NCBI RefSeq assembly: GCF_900186955.1
Contig: NZ_LT906438.1
Coordinates: 2,294,001-2,358,000, forward strand
Origin: Bacillus pumilus
Lineage (GTDB): Bacteria > Bacillota > Bacilli > Bacillales > Bacillaceae
Direction of reading: 5' to 3'
DNA: 64,000 nucleotides
Under the pieces are notes generated by a model. The model did not search any database. It was not told the origin of the DNA and saw nothing but the letters and a program-made list of their open reading frames with translations. Of this stretch, positions 1 to 10,989 are shown one piece after another; the stretch's first letter is position 1, and every line of letters starts with the position of its first letter. A program made the position numbers and the translations under genes.

Positions 1-1256
<1,256 letters not shown>

Positions 1257-1814
1257 TTATTGATTTACTTTTACCATTGATGGACGAATAACTCGGTCTT
1301 TGAGTTTATAGCCCTTTTGCAATTCTTCTACTACGATATTTGAATCGAAGTTTTCATCTTCAACTTGCATGACGGCTTGATGAAGGTTTGGATCGAACTC
1401 TTTGCCGACAGCTTCAATTGGTTCAACGCCTTCATTTTTCAACGCTTCTACCAGCTGGCGGTAAACCATCTGCATTCCTTCTAACAAACTTTTCGCCTGC
1501 TCATTGTCTGGATCAATTCCAAGCGCTCTTTCAAAGTTGTCAAGAGCTGGGAGAAGATCGCTGACAACATGTTGAGAACGATATTTTTGCACGGTCTCCA
1601 CTTCAGTTCGAGCACGGCGTTTATAATTTTCAAAATCTGCTTGAACACGCAGAATCTTGTTTTCTTTTTCATCTAGAAGCTGCTGCAATTCATCGATTTT
1701 CTCTTGGAAGGCAGACTGTTCATCATGCTTTGCTTCCTCAGTATCTGCTTGAACTGCTTCTTCTTGTGCTTCAACCTCTGCTTCTTGCTCAGGTGTCTGT
1801 TTTTCTTCTGACAT
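1257..1814 (-). CDS. grpE: Nucleotide exchange factor GrpE
   Basis: Cochaperone that releases ADP from DnaK. The product is 185 aa. An acidic, low-complexity N-terminus rich in Glu and Gln is followed by a long coiled coil (about residues 45-110, containing [16 protein letters not shown], the GrpE dimerisation helix) and a C-terminal beta domain ending in [10 protein letters not shown]. The start [10 protein letters not shown] at 1814 is chosen over an upstream in-frame ATG because GAGGGAGGTG lies 6 bases before it. It lies between hrcA and dnaK on the same strand. Confidence 0.96.
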   Translation of the reverse strand: MSEEKQTPEQEAEVEAQEEAVQADTEEAKHDEQSAFQEKIDELQQLLDEKENKILRVQADFENYKRRARTEVETVQKYRSQHVVSDLLPALDNFERALGIDPDNEQAKSLLEGMQMVYRQLVEALKNEGVEPIEAVGKEFDPNLHQAVMQVEDENFDSNIVVEELQKGYKLKDRVIRPSMVKVNQ

Positions 1815-1878
1815 TGTGTTCACCTCCCTCAAAAGATTCAAGAATACGAAGGGGCAGTGCCCCTATCTTTTTATCACC

Positions 1879-2910
1879 CTACTCATCATACAAATTGGAA
1901 AGTGCGTTTGACAAGTCTTTTGATACATGATGCAAAAGACTAACGACTCGCCCGTAATCCATGCGGGTTGGTCCGATGACGGCAATGGAGCCGAGTGATT
2001 TTTGATCAATCGAATAAGTCGCTGTGATCAAACTACAGTTCTCCATTGCTTCCAAATTGTTTTCTGAACCGATTTTAATGGTGATACCTTGCTGATTTGG
2101 ATGAAACAGCTGCATGACATCATTCTTTTGCTCAATCAGCATCATGAGTGAGCGAATGCGGTCGATGTCATGAAATTCAGGCTGATTCAACATATTAATC
2201 TTCCCGCCAAAGAAAAGTTTTGATTCATTTTGTGTCGATGTAAATGTGTTGCCAAGCGCATCTAAAATGTGATCATAATCTTTTAAATGTGTGCGCAGAA
2301 GCATGACTACTTCTTTATACATCCTGTCCTTCAACTGGTCCATTGGAACGCCAGCTAAGCGGCTATTCAAAATATTCATCAGCTTCTCAATATCGGAGAC
2401 ATCGAGATGCTCAGAGAAGGTAATGGTTTTGTTTTCAACATGTCCGCTGTCTGTAATCATGATTGCTACGGCTTTATTTGGCTGAACGGGGACAAGCTGA
2501 ATTTGCTTTAATCGATTTTCACTCAGCTTTGGACCAAGCACGATCGATGTATAGTTTGTGAGATCTGATAAAATTTCCGCCGATTTTTGAACTGTTTTTT
2601 CCAGCTCAAAAATTTTCTCCTGAAAAGCCGACTGGATAAGCACAAGCTCTTTAGACGACAGTTTTCGCGGAGAGAGCAAATGATCTACATAATAACGATA
2701 TCCTTTTTCTGAAGGAATTCTTCCTGATGAAGAATGGGTCTTTTCAATAAAACCAAGTTCCTCCAAATCAGCCATTTCGTTTCTAATCGTCGCAGAGCTG
2801 AATGTGATGTCCTCTTTTTTAGAAAGAGTCCTTGATCCAACTGGCTGCGCCGAACGAATAAAGTCATTAATGATGACTTGCAGAATCAAAAGCTGACGAT
2901 TTGTTAACAT
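1879..2910 (-). CDS. hrcA: Heat-inducible transcription repressor HrcA
   Basis: Repressor that binds CIRCE and shuts off class I heat-shock genes when GroE is free. The product is 343 aa, the same length as the B. subtilis protein. The N-terminal winged helix contains [18 protein letters not shown] and [20 protein letters not shown]; a GAF-like and dimerisation region follows. Three consecutive ATG codons exist; the last (2908-2910) is 6 bases from AGGGGTG, while the first touches it, so the last is taken. First gene of the hrcA-grpE-dnaK operon, directly behind a perfect CIRCE element, hence autoregulated. Confidence 0.96.
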   Translation of the reverse strand: MLTNRQLLILQVIINDFIRSAQPVGSRTLSKKEDITFSSATIRNEMADLEELGFIEKTHSSSGRIPSEKGYRYYVDHLLSPRKLSSKELVLIQSAFQEKIFELEKTVQKSAEILSDLTNYTSIVLGPKLSENRLKQIQLVPVQPNKAVAIMITDSGHVENKTITFSEHLDVSDIEKLMNILNSRLAGVPMDQLKDRMYKEVVMLLRTHLKDYDHILDALGNTFTSTQNESKLFFGGKINMLNQPEFHDIDRIRSLMMLIEQKNDVMQLFHPNQQGITIKIGSENNLEAMENCSLITATYSIDQKSLGSIAVIGPTRMDYGRVVSLLHHVSKDLSNALSNLYDE

Positions 2911-2924
2911 CATCATCACCCCTG

Positions 2925-2951
2925 TTAGCACTCTCTTTCAACGAGTGCTAA
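2925..2951. promoter_or_regulatory. CIRCE operator for HrcA
   Basis: TTAGCACTC, nine bases, GAGTGCTAA: a perfect 9-bp inverted repeat identical to the Bacillus CIRCE consensus. It lies between the hrcA promoter and the hrcA ribosome binding site, so it occupies the early transcript as well as the DNA. Confidence 0.97.
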
Positions 2952-2978
2952 TTGTATAAACAAAATTACCAAACTCAA
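2951..2978 (-). promoter_or_regulatory. Sigma-A-like promoter of the hrcA operon
   Basis: On the minus strand TTGAGT (2973-2978) and TACAAT (2951-2956) are separated by 16 bases, immediately upstream of CIRCE. The one-base overlap of the -10 with CIRCE is as expected for HrcA repression. It is predicted from sequence only. Confidence 0.6.
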
Positions 2979-2991
2979 ATTAAAATGTCAA

Positions 2992-4131
2992 TTATAACTC
3001 ACCGAGAAACGCTTGAAATACTTCATTTCCTAACAATTTCCCTTTTCTTGTTAAACGAATTCCAATGTCATCTTTTACAATGAGACCTTTTTCTTCTAAT
3101 TCTTCAAGAACTGAGGGAAAAAGAGCTTCTGGTGAAGCACCATATTTGGCTTGGAAGTCGGCACTTTTCACCCCTTCGATTTTTCGAAGGCCTAAAAACA
3201 TTTCTTCTTCTATCTGCTCTGCTTTTGTGACTTGATGAGTTTCTTTATACGGGAACCCAGTTTGCTCAATCAGTTCCAAGTAATGCTTCACTGGTCCTGC
3301 GTTCACATTTCGGATGCCATCTACATACCCGTGTGCCCCTGCACCGAAACCGAAGTAGTCTTCATTGCTCCAATAGGTCAGGTTATGCTGGCTTTCAAAG
3401 CCCGGTTTGGCGTAATTGCTGATTTCGTATTGATGTAATCCATGGCGCTCCATTTCATCCATCACAAGTTCATACATTTCAGCCTCACGTTCTTGCGGCG
3501 GTAAATGCAGTTTTCCTTTTTGCATTAAGTTGTAAAACACCGTTTTCGGTTCCACAATCAGTGAGTAGACAGAATAATGCTCTGCTCCTAATGAGAAAGC
3601 TGTCTCAAGTGAATTCATGACATGATGCTTTTCTTGATGCGGCAAGCCAAACATAAGATCTAGGCTAATATTGTCAAATCCAACCGCTCTAGCTCTCTCA
3701 AAGGACGTGAGAACATCTTTCTTTTGATGAACTCGTCCGATTTTTTTGAGTAAATCATCTTCAAAGGTTTGGACGCCAAAGCTTAGTCGATTGACACCGG
3801 CTTCTTTTAACACATGTAGCTTCTCGAGTGATAATTCATCTGGGTTTGCTTCCACTGCAAATTCAACCAGGTTTTTTGACGGTTTTAACACACGGTGGAT
3901 GCTGGTCATGAGCTGGTCTAGCTGGCTGACGGTCAATGATGTCGGAGTCCCCCCGCCAATAAAGATCGTCTTGAGTTCTTGCTCGCCCTTTTGCTCGATC
4001 GTGTGCTGCATCTCTTTTTCAAGAGCCGCTAAGTATTCATCGACTGGCTGCGTTTTAATGAAAAATTTATTGAAATCACAATAGTGGCAAATGTGCTCAC
4101 AAAATGGAATGTGAATGTATGCTGCTTTCAT
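2992..4131 (-). CDS. hemW: Radical SAM heme chaperone HemW
   Basis: Radical SAM protein of the HemN/HemW family, 379 aa, thought to bind and insert heme rather than act as coproporphyrinogen dehydrogenase. The cluster motif CxxxCxxC is at C11, C15 and C18 within YIHIPFCEHICHYC. GGGTP and a C-terminal HemN domain with winged-helix character (ending TRKGKLLGNEVF) follow. SD AGAAGGTG precedes ATG 4131. It stands between lepA and hrcA as in B. subtilis, where it was long called hemN. Confidence 0.93.
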   Translation of the reverse strand: MKAAYIHIPFCEHICHYCDFNKFFIKTQPVDEYLAALEKEMQHTIEQKGEQELKTIFIGGGTPTSLTVSQLDQLMTSIHRVLKPSKNLVEFAVEANPDELSLEKLHVLKEAGVNRLSFGVQTFEDDLLKKIGRVHQKKDVLTSFERARAVGFDNISLDLMFGLPHQEKHHVMNSLETAFSLGAEHYSVYSLIVEPKTVFYNLMQKGKLHLPPQEREAEMYELVMDEMERHGLHQYEISNYAKPGFESQHNLTYWSNEDYFGFGAGAHGYVDGIRNVNAGPVKHYLELIEQTGFPYKETHQVTKAEQIEEEMFLGLRKIEGVKSADFQAKYGASPEALFPSVLEELEEKGLIVKDDIGIRLTRKGKLLGNEVFQAFLGEL

Positions 4132-4159
4132 TTGATGACACCTTCTTTACAGGTAAAGA

Positions 4160-4180
4160 GCCGCAGTTTATCGCTGCGGC
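4160..4180 (-). terminator. Hairpin between lepA and hemW
   Basis: GCCGCAG and CTGCGGC form a 7-bp stem with a 7-base loop. On the minus strand it is followed only by TCTTTACC, so the U-tract is poor; it may be a weak terminator or an intercistronic processing hairpin. Confidence 0.4.
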
Positions 4181-4248
4181 ACCTTTGTTTGTTTTCGACT
4201 ATAAACGCCAAGGCTGACATTGTAAAGCAGGTTGCCTTGAGGAGGATG

Positions 4249-6087
4249 TTATTTTTTCGGTGTGCTGTCGTCCATCTTCAGCACAGCCATAAATGCTTCT
4301 TGCGGGACTTCAACAGAGCCCACTTGTTTCATGCGCTTTTTTCCTTCTTTTTGCTTCTCAAGAAGCTTTCTTTTCCGGGAAATGTCTCCACCATAACATT
4401 TAGCAAGTACGTTTTTACGCATCGCTTTAATGGTAGAGCGAGCCACGATTTTTTGTCCAATCGCTGCTTGAACTGGTACTTCAAAATGCTGGCGCGGAAT
4501 GAGTTCTTTCAGCTTTTCTACGATGATCTTGCCTCGTTCATAGGCGTAATCGCGGTGAACAATAAAGGAAAGGGCATCGATTTTTTCACCATTCAGCATG
4601 ATGTCCATTTTCACTAGAGTAGATGGGCGATAGCCAATCAGCTCATAGTCAAAGGACGCATAGCCTTTTGTGTTGGACTTGAGCATATCAAAGAATTCAT
4701 ACACGATCTCCGCCAAAGGAATTTCGTACACAATGCTCACTCGGTTTGCATCAAGGTATTGCATATCAATGAAATGTCCGCGCTTTCCTTGGCAAAGCTC
4801 CATGACAGAGCCTACATAGTCATTCGGCACCATCATTGTTGCTTTCACGTATGGTTCTTCAATTTTCTCAATCTTTTGCGGATCAGGCAGATTTGACGGG
4901 TTATCGACGATGATTTTTTCTCCGTCTGTCATATACACATCGTAAATAACACTTGGTGCTGTCGTAATGAGATCGATTTTAAATTCACGCTCAATCCGTT
5001 CTTGGATGATTTCCATATGAAGCATTCCAAGAAAGCCGCAGCGGAAACCGAAGCCAAGTGCTTGGGACGTCTCTGCCTCATATTGAAGTGAAGAATCATT
5101 TAATTCAAGCTTTTCTAGTGCTTCACGTAAATCGTTATATTTCGCTGTATCAATCGGATAAAGACCGCAGTAAACCATTGGGTTCAGCTTTCTGTATCCT
5201 GGCAGCGCTTCTTTCGCTGGGTTCACCGCACTTGTGATCGTATCCCCCACACGTGTATCGCCGACATTTTTAATTGCTGCTGTTAAGTAGCCAACATCTC
5301 CAACAGTGAGTTCATCTGTCGGCATGGCTTTTGGTGTGAATACGCCGACTTCAAGTACTTCAAATTCTTTGCCCGTCGCCATCATTTTGATTTTCTGACC
5401 TGGTTTGACCGTTCCTTCCACAATTCGTATGTACGCAATAACGCCGCGATACGCATCGTAGAGAGAATCAAATATAAGAGCTTGAAGCGGTGCTTCTGGG
5501 TCTCCAGCAGGTGCTGGCACCTTTTCGACGATTTGTTCTAAAATATCTTCGATCCCAATACCAGCCTTAGCAGAGGTGAGAACAGCTTCAGACGCATCCA
5601 ACCCGATGACATCTTCAATTTCTCCTCTTACACGCTCAGGCTCTGCACTTGGCAGATCGATTTTATTGATAATCGGAAGAATTTCTAAGTTGTTATCAAG
5701 AGCTAAATAAACATTCGCAAGTGTCTGTGCTTCAATTCCTTGTGCTGCATCTACTACGAGAATCGCACCTTCACAGGCAGCAAGGCTTCGAGATACCTCA
5801 TAGGTGAAGTCGACATGCCCTGGTGTATCAATCAGGTGCATAATATATTCTTCTCCATCCTTCGCCTTATATTTCAGCTGGACAGAGTTTAATTTAATCG
5901 TTATGCCGCGTTCACGCTCTAAGTCCATGGAATCAAGTAATTGTTCTTTCATTTCTCGCTGCGTAATCGCCGATGTTTTTTCTAAAATACGGTCGGCCAA
6001 TGTGGATTTCCCGTGGTCAATATGGGCGATAATGGAGAAATTTCGAATTCTTGATTGCCGTTCTAATCGTTTTTCTTTATCTGTCAC
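4249..6087 (-). CDS. lepA: Elongation factor 4 (LepA), back-translocating GTPase
   Basis: Ribosome-binding translational GTPase resembling EF-G without domain IV. The product is 612 aa, normal for the family. AHIDHGKST (residues 21-29) is the P-loop, DTPGHVDF the G3 motif and NKIDLP the G4 motif. Domains II, III and V follow, and the LepA-specific C-terminal domain ends in [31 protein letters not shown] lies upstream of ATG 6087. It has its own promoter upstream and lies 117 bases before hemW. Confidence 0.97.
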   Translation of the reverse strand: MTDKEKRLERQSRIRNFSIIAHIDHGKSTLADRILEKTSAITQREMKEQLLDSMDLERERGITIKLNSVQLKYKAKDGEEYIMHLIDTPGHVDFTYEVSRSLAACEGAILVVDAAQGIEAQTLANVYLALDNNLEILPIINKIDLPSAEPERVRGEIEDVIGLDASEAVLTSAKAGIGIEDILEQIVEKVPAPAGDPEAPLQALIFDSLYDAYRGVIAYIRIVEGTVKPGQKIKMMATGKEFEVLEVGVFTPKAMPTDELTVGDVGYLTAAIKNVGDTRVGDTITSAVNPAKEALPGYRKLNPMVYCGLYPIDTAKYNDLREALEKLELNDSSLQYEAETSQALGFGFRCGFLGMLHMEIIQERIEREFKIDLITTAPSVIYDVYMTDGEKIIVDNPSNLPDPQKIEKIEEPYVKATMMVPNDYVGSVMELCQGKRGHFIDMQYLDANRVSIVYEIPLAEIVYEFFDMLKSNTKGYASFDYELIGYRPSTLVKMDIMLNGEKIDALSFIVHRDYAYERGKIIVEKLKELIPRQHFEVPVQAAIGQKIVARSTIKAMRKNVLAKCYGGDISRKRKLLEKQKEGKKRMKQVGSVEVPQEAFMAVLKMDDSTPKK

Positions 6088-6130
6088 AATCTATCACTCC
6101 TACTATAAAACGCGGGTTGCGCTAGGTTAG

Positions 6131-6159
6131 ATTATATCAATAGGGCTGTAAAGATTCAA
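6131..6159 (-). promoter_or_regulatory. Sigma-A-like promoter of lepA
   Basis: Minus strand: TTGAAT (6154-6159), 17-base spacer, TATAAT (6131-6136), about 44 bases upstream of the lepA start and just downstream of the yqxA terminator. Prediction from consensus match. Confidence 0.65.
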
Positions 6160-6170
6160 TCGAAATCAAG

Positions 6171-6197
6171 AAAAGCCGCTCATTGATTAGCGGCTTT
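6171..6197 (-). terminator. Terminator after yqxA
   Basis: AAAGCCGCT (6172-6180) pairs with AGCGGCTTT (6189-6197) around an 8-base loop; on the minus strand the stem ends in four U residues. It closes the gpr/spoIIP/yqxA group. Confidence 0.8.
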
Positions 6198-6218
6198 AGT
6201 CATATGGTGTAGATTTAT

Positions 6219-6551
6219 TTATTTCCCATTTACCCAATCATAAAGAAAACGAGCTGCATGTGTCATGCCATCAGACAACACCTTTCCTGCCTTGGAGAAG
6301 GCATTAAAGCTCTCTATTTCCTCAAGCTGCTTTTGTTTTTCGGCAAGATCCTTTTCTGTAACAGCCGTTCCTAAGATAGAGGCTTCTCGTTCTTCTTCGT
6401 CGTTCATTTGGATGGAGAAAGCGCCTTTTAATTGCGGGTCATGGTAACCCTTCATTTGCAGCATGCCATTATTTGCCTGCTGCATCCCTAAAAAGACGCC
6501 AAATAGCAAGACCAGTCCTAAAATAATGGTTTTTCCCATAAATGATCCCAT
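6219..6551 (-). CDS. yqxA: YqxA-like small exported/membrane protein (DUF3679)
   Basis: Protein of 110 aa with one hydrophobic N-terminal segment (about residues 7-23, ILGLVLLFGVFLGMQQA) and a charged, helical remainder rich in Glu and Lys. It corresponds by position and sequence to B. subtilis YqxA, whose role is unknown. SD AAGGTGG precedes the ATG at 6551, so the longer of two in-frame starts is used. It follows spoIIP by 14 bases, which suggests co-transcription in the developing spore or mother cell; function not assigned. Confidence 0.85.
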   Translation of the reverse strand: MGSFMGKTIILGLVLLFGVFLGMQQANNGMLQMKGYHDPQLKGAFSIQMNDEEEREASILGTAVTEKDLAEKQKQLEEIESFNAFSKAGKVLSDGMTHAARFLYDWVNGK

Positions 6552-6565
6552 GCACCGTCACCACC

Positions 6566-7774
6566 TTAAGAGCGTTTTTTCTCATCCTTTGCTTTGCCGT
6601 TTACTTTTTCCGCATCCCAGAAAATGTCGCTGAAGACATCAGCTGCTGCATTGGATGCATTTTTCAATTCTTCCATATTATTATCCACTCCGCCAAATTC
6701 TAAAAGAAGGGCTTTGTCGGATAAATCTTGATTATAAATTCCATTATCACCAATTTCGCCTTTGGCAAACACACCGACACTGAGTCCTTTATATTTTTTC
6801 TCCATCAAATGGTGGAACTCCGTCGCAAGCTTGAGGTTTTTCTCATAGCTTTGATTCTTCTTTCCCACAACAAACGCAATTCTCGCATATTTTTTCCCCT
6901 TGATCTCGGCAGTAGTGTCTTTCTTTCTTCTTGAGTCACGGTGGATATCGATTAAATATTCGAGATCATCATTTTTCGCTAAGGCTTCTTTTACGACCAG
7001 TCTTGATTCATTATAAGACTGGGGATACTTTAGTCCTTTTTGCAGAAGACGTTTTTCAACTTCTGTTTTGTCGACCGTATTCCCGATTCCTTGCTGATCA
7101 AGCGCCTTTCCGAACATGTCACCGACAAGGGTGACATTCACTTTTGAGTGCCGTGCATTGTTTGGATTCGTTTCTCCTTTTAAAAATGGTAAATATGATT
7201 CCGTATTATGTGTATGGTAAATGTACACAGCTTTTCGTTTTCCTGTCGACCGGTCCGGCTCTTTCGCAGGCTTTTTCGGCACATCTTTGTCGAGCTTGTC
7301 CAGCTCTGCTAAATTTGCTTCTTTTTCATCTTGAATGACTTCACTTGGCGGCGGCGATTCCATTGGCATGTTGGTATAGTCTGTTCCTTCACCTGCTAAG
7401 ATGATTTTTGTATCAAAATGTTCAAAGCCTGGAAGTTCTCTACCTAGAAAACTACGCGGGTCTTCTAAATTGATACTGGTCGCAAGCTTGAGCGACAGTC
7501 CAGAGAAATGAAACCCTTTTTGATCTTTCGGGACGGCTGAGGCGAAATATTGGTTTTCCATGCCCATTAATGTGGCGAAAAACGCCCCGGAAAGCTCATC
7601 TGCTACACCATATAGCGAGGCTTGTGGCCTCAGCTCAGGTTTTAAAGATGTCAACGCCCCTGACATCACAAACACTACAACAAGCGAGGCTATAAATAAG
7701 AAAATGCTTTTGACTACTTTTGTTCCATTAATCGCAACGACCAACTGTCGAGGACGGCGGGGTCTTTTTTTCAT
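6566..7774 (-). CDS. spoIIP: Stage II sporulation protein P (peptidoglycan hydrolase)
   Basis: Amidase/endopeptidase of the SpoIIDMP complex that drives septal thinning and engulfment. The product is 402 aa: basic N-terminus, one transmembrane segment at about residues 24-42, a linker rich in Pro and charged residues, then the Amidase_3-like domain with YIYHTHNTESYLP and DIHRDSRRK, the metal-binding and catalytic region. A C-terminal LLLEFGGVDNNMEE motif is typical. SD GGAGGGAG. It lies downstream of gpr, as in B. subtilis. Confidence 0.95.
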   Translation of the reverse strand: MKKRPRRPRQLVVAINGTKVVKSIFLFIASLVVVFVMSGALTSLKPELRPQASLYGVADELSGAFFATLMGMENQYFASAVPKDQKGFHFSGLSLKLATSINLEDPRSFLGRELPGFEHFDTKIILAGEGTDYTNMPMESPPPSEVIQDEKEANLAELDKLDKDVPKKPAKEPDRSTGKRKAVYIYHTHNTESYLPFLKGETNPNNARHSKVNVTLVGDMFGKALDQQGIGNTVDKTEVEKRLLQKGLKYPQSYNESRLVVKEALAKNDDLEYLIDIHRDSRRKKDTTAEIKGKKYARIAFVVGKKNQSYEKNLKLATEFHHLMEKKYKGLSVGVFAKGEIGDNGIYNQDLSDKALLLEFGGVDNNMEELKNASNAAADVFSDIFWDAEKVNGKAKDEKKRS

Positions 7775-7840
7775 GATTTACTCCCTCCAGCACGCTTTCT
7801 AGTAATTACACTATGAGCGAGCTAGAGAAAGTAGAACCGA

Positions 7841-8956
7841 TTAATGATTATAAGAACCCATGTTATCTTGAGAGATTTTTTGATGAAGTGCTGTGTTTAA
7901 TCCATTGGCGAGCACGTTTGCCATATCATCAATGAATGTATCCACTTCCTTAGGCGTGACCATGAGATTTTGCCCTAGCGGCGCAAGCACTTCATGGATC
8001 AGCTGCCGTTTCTCTTCTTCTGGAAGAGTTCCTACGATACCTAAGAATGATTGACGCGTTTCTTCATCTGGTAAGTCTTCTTCGTTTAGTACTTTTTTCT
8101 TCCCAAACGTCAAACCAGCCGGCACAAGAGAGCGGGACGGCCTGTCATCTTTCAGTTCTCTACCAAAATGCTTTAAGACATAATCAATTGTGTCACTTGC
8201 AATGGTGACTGCATCTACCACTGTCGGAACGCCAATCGCAATCACTGGAATTCCCAACGTTTCTTTGCTTAATTCTTTTCGCTTATTCCCTACACCTGAA
8301 CCGGGATGGATACCTGTATCAGAGATTTGAATCGTCGTATTCACCCGTTCCACTGCACGAGCAGCAAGGGCATCGATTGCAATGACAAAATCGGGTTTGG
8401 ACCTCTCGATCACGCCTTGTATAATGTCGCTTGTTTCAATACCAGTCAGTCCCATCACTCCCGGTGATAAAGAGGACACTGGGCGGTAGCCTTCCTGTAC
8501 ATTTTCCGGCTGCAATTCAAAAAGATGCCGGGTCACAAGCAGACTTTCAACCGTGAGCGGACCTAGCGCATCTGGCGTGACATTCCAGTTTCCTAGTCCT
8601 ACTACAAGACAGCTCGCATCAGTCTGAATGCCTCGATCTTTTAAAAACTGAGCAAAATGATGGGCAAAGACTTCGACAACTTTTTCCTGCATCTCAGAAT
8701 CTTTCTCCCGAATGCCCTGCGCCTCAAGTGTCAAGTATGTTCCTGCCTTTTTGCTGGTCAGCGCCTCCCCTTCTTTCGTAATCTCCACCGTGCGTATACG
8801 GATGCCATGCTCCTCTTTTTCCTTTTCGACAATCCCTTGAATTCCATCCTTTTTGACAACATTCGGATCGTTCTCTTGTTCTAGTATCTCTTTTGTTTCA
8901 ACAGCCAAGTCTGTCCGAATTTGATAAGCACTTAAATCAAGTTTCTGTTTCTCCAT
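7841..8956 (-). CDS. gpr: Germination protease GPR
   Basis: Aspartic-like protease that degrades small acid-soluble spore proteins early in germination; made as a zymogen in the forespore. The product is 371 aa with the expected short propeptide (about 15 residues). [16 protein letters not shown] and [12 protein letters not shown] carry residues of the peptidase A25 fold. SD GGAAGGAG is upstream of the ATG. It is divergent from rpsT and upstream of spoIIP. Forespore sigma-factor control is expected, but I could not place a confident promoter. Confidence 0.96.
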   Translation of the reverse strand: MEKQKLDLSAYQIRTDLAVETKEILEQENDPNVVKKDGIQGIVEKEKEEHGIRIRTVEITKEGEALTSKKAGTYLTLEAQGIREKDSEMQEKVVEVFAHHFAQFLKDRGIQTDASCLVVGLGNWNVTPDALGPLTVESLLVTRHLFELQPENVQEGYRPVSSLSPGVMGLTGIETSDIIQGVIERSKPDFVIAIDALAARAVERVNTTIQISDTGIHPGSGVGNKRKELSKETLGIPVIAIGVPTVVDAVTIASDTIDYVLKHFGRELKDDRPSRSLVPAGLTFGKKKVLNEEDLPDEETRQSFLGIVGTLPEEEKRQLIHEVLAPLGQNLMVTPKEVDTFIDDMANVLANGLNTALHQKISQDNMGSYNH

Positions 8957-9053
8957 AAAAAGACTCCTTCCACCAAGTAATTAACAGTAGTCTTTCCATC
9001 TCTTGAAAGAAACATTCGAGCGCTTCATCAATGAAAAATACTTTACATTTATA

Positions 9054-9082
9054 TTGCATTCTAAAGGTGTGTTTGATAGAAT
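9054..9082 (+). promoter_or_regulatory. Sigma-A-like promoter of rpsT
   Basis: TTGCAT (9054-9059), 17 bases, TAGAAT (9077-9082), about 70 bases ahead of the rpsT start codon. The leader between it and the SD could hold the autoregulatory site expected for ribosomal protein S20, but no structure is claimed. Confidence 0.65.
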
Positions 9083-9154
9083 ACAACTTGTTCTATTGTG
9101 AAGATTTAACCTTAAGACAATTGTGTTTAGGTTGTATCTTAGGAGGTGAAACAC

Positions 9155-9421
9155 ATGCCAAATATTAAATCAGCGATCAAACGTACAAAAACGAATAACG
9201 AACGCCGTGCACACAACGTGACAATCAAGTCTGCGATGCGTACTGCGATTAAACAAGTTGAAGTTTCTGTAGCTAACAACGATGCTGAGCAAGCAAAAGC
9301 TGCTCTTTCTTCTGCTGCAAAACGCATTGACAAAGCCGTTAAAACTGGTCTTGTACACAAAAACGCAGCTGCGCGTTACAAGTCAAGACTTGCTAAACAA
9401 GTAAACGGACTTTCTGCATAA
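9155..9421 (+). CDS. rpsT: 30S ribosomal protein S20
   Basis: Primary 16S rRNA-binding protein, 88 aa, almost entirely helical and basic: [18 protein letters not shown] then repeated Ala/Lys-rich helices. The start at 9155 is chosen because AGGAGGTG lies 6 bases upstream and matches known S20 N-termini; an in-frame ATG three codons earlier overlaps the SD. Monocistronic, with its own promoter and terminator. Confidence 0.97.
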
Positions 9422-9518
9422 TGCTTGCAACGCCTCAGTAATGAGGCAACTGTTTAACTGTACGTCCGTCCTGACCGGCTCAGCCATTAGGACAGACTGA
9501 CAATTATACATCTAAACA

Positions 9519-9548
9519 AAAACGACCCTCTTTTTAGAAGGTCGTTTT
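9519..9548. terminator. Bidirectional terminator between rpsT and holA
   Basis: AACGACC (9521-9527) and GGTCGTT (9540-9546) form the stem, with a T7 run on the plus side and an A-rich run on the other, so it can serve both converging genes. Confidence 0.85.
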
Positions 9549-9555
9549 TTTATGT

Positions 9556-10575
9556 TCAAGCGCCTAATAGGCGAAGCAGAAACAATTCTAGCAATAGCTG
9601 CTTGTCCTTTTTACCGGTTTTCATTTCATAATCGATCGTTGATAGCTCTTTGACAATCTGCTTCAGCTCTTCTTCTGAAAACAGCCTTGCCTGATCCATA
9701 GCAAGTTTGACGCGGAATGGGTGGACTTTTAGATTTGAAGCAATTTGTTTTTGCCCATATCCTTGCTGAGCGAAATACTTCGTCTGTAAAATCAAACGAA
9801 ATTGAGTGGATATAAGTGCTAATATTTTAATGGGTTCCTCATTTTGTTTCAGCAAATCATAAAACATCTGCATGGCCTGAGAGCGGCGTCTGTTGACAAT
9901 TTGGTTAATTAATTCGAAAATATTCTGCTCTAAGCTCCTTGCAACGAGCTGATTGACATCCGCTAATTCAATTTCTTCTCGCTCTCCAATATATGTACTC
10001 AGCTTCCTGACCTCTTGAAACAATGAGGATAGGCTTCCGGCGCACAGCATCACAAGCTGCTCAGCCGCTTCAGATGTCATCGCCTTTCCTTCTGTTTTCA
10101 CCAGCGTAATGGTGAAATCCGTTGTTTCTTTTGGGTTTAACTCTTTTGCCTCAACCATAGCCGCTTTCTTTTTTAGCAATTTGGTGATTTTCTTCCGTTC
10201 ATCCAGCTTTTCATATGGTGCCAATAAGACGAGAATGGTATAAGGCGCCGGCTTTTCTAAATAAGCTTCTAACAGAGAAAGCTCATGCTCAATCTTCTCT
10301 TTTTTCTTTTCCGCTGTAAGAAAATAAGGGTTCTTGATCACAACGAGACGCCTTTCTCCCATGAACGGAAAGGTTTCTGCATCTGTCACAGCCTGTTCAA
10401 GCGGCACCTCTTCCATATCAAAGACAGAGAAATTAAAATCCTTTGTCTCTTCGTCTACTACAGCTTGTCTTAATTTAGCTGCTGTTTCTTGCAGTAAATA
10501 CGTTTCTTTTCCATATAAGCAATAAACGGGATGGATATCCCCTCTTTTTAAATTGTTCCAAACCTCAAAGACCAT
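9556..10575 (-). CDS. holA: DNA polymerase III subunit delta
   Basis: Clamp-loader delta subunit (YqeN in B. subtilis), 339 aa, which opens the beta clamp. It has the HolA three-domain layout: an N-terminal AAA+-like fold (PVYCLYGKETYLLQET), a central lid region and a C-terminal helical collar containing LLKQNEEPIKILALISTQFRLI. SD GAGAGGG is upstream. It converges on rpsT. Confidence 0.92.
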   Translation of the reverse strand: MVFEVWNNLKRGDIHPVYCLYGKETYLLQETAAKLRQAVVDEETKDFNFSVFDMEEVPLEQAVTDAETFPFMGERRLVVIKNPYFLTAEKKKEKIEHELSLLEAYLEKPAPYTILVLLAPYEKLDERKKITKLLKKKAAMVEAKELNPKETTDFTITLVKTEGKAMTSEAAEQLVMLCAGSLSSLFQEVRKLSTYIGEREEIELADVNQLVARSLEQNIFELINQIVNRRRSQAMQMFYDLLKQNEEPIKILALISTQFRLILQTKYFAQQGYGQKQIASNLKVHPFRVKLAMDQARLFSEEELKQIVKELSTIDYEMKTGKKDKQLLLELFLLRLLGA

Positions 10576-10674
10576 AAATTGAATCCCTCTCTTTCACTTC
10601 CTCCTCTATCCTAAAGTGTGCGAAGACATTAGTAAAGAGGAAGCTGAAAGTACCGCCTCCTCATTTATAGTAAA

Positions 10675-10712
10675 CGTCTGGTGCAAGCTCCCGGGTCAGC
10701 TTGCTTCAGACG
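10675..10712. repeat. Strong intergenic inverted repeat, no U-tract
   Basis: CGTCTG-gt-GCAAGCT, loop cccgggtc, AGCTTGC-tt-CAGACG: 13 paired bases per arm broken by one symmetric 2x2 mismatch. It lies in the 236-base gap between holA and yqzM. There is no run of T on either side, so it is not a standard terminator. Function unknown. Confidence 0.7.
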
Positions 10713-10811
10713 ATATTCATAAAATGATCATGAAAATGGAAAACGGTTACTTTACCTTCTAGCAATTCCAAATGAGTTCAAGTATACTAAAATTAGCCAG
10801 GAGGGATGAAA

Positions 10812-10946
10812 ATGAATGAATTTGAAAAAAATGTTCAAAGCAAGCGAAATGATGCGATCGACTCAGCTGTTGGTTTTATCGTCACATTCGGATTTTTCGC
10901 CTCAATGTTTATTTTGGCAACCATTATACACCTCGTTGGATCTTAA
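10812..10946 (+). CDS. yqzM: YqzM-like small membrane protein
   Basis: 44-residue protein beginning MNEFEKNVQSKRNDAIDSAV with one transmembrane helix (about residues 20-41) ending IIHLVGS. It matches B. subtilis YqzM in size, position and sequence; function unknown. AGGAGGG lies 6 bases upstream of the ATG, a strong initiation signal for such a short gene. Flanked by its own terminator. Confidence 0.85.
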   Translation: MNEFEKNVQSKRNDAIDSAVGFIVTFGFFASMFILATIIHLVGS

Positions 10947-10964
10947 CTTCATGATTGCTACATG

Positions 10965-10989
10965 ACTGCCGTTTTGGCAGTTTTTTTAT
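10965..10989 (+). terminator. Terminator after yqzM
   Basis: ACTGCC, loop gtttt, GGCAGT followed by six further T. It overlaps the 3' end of convergent comEC. Confidence 0.85.
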
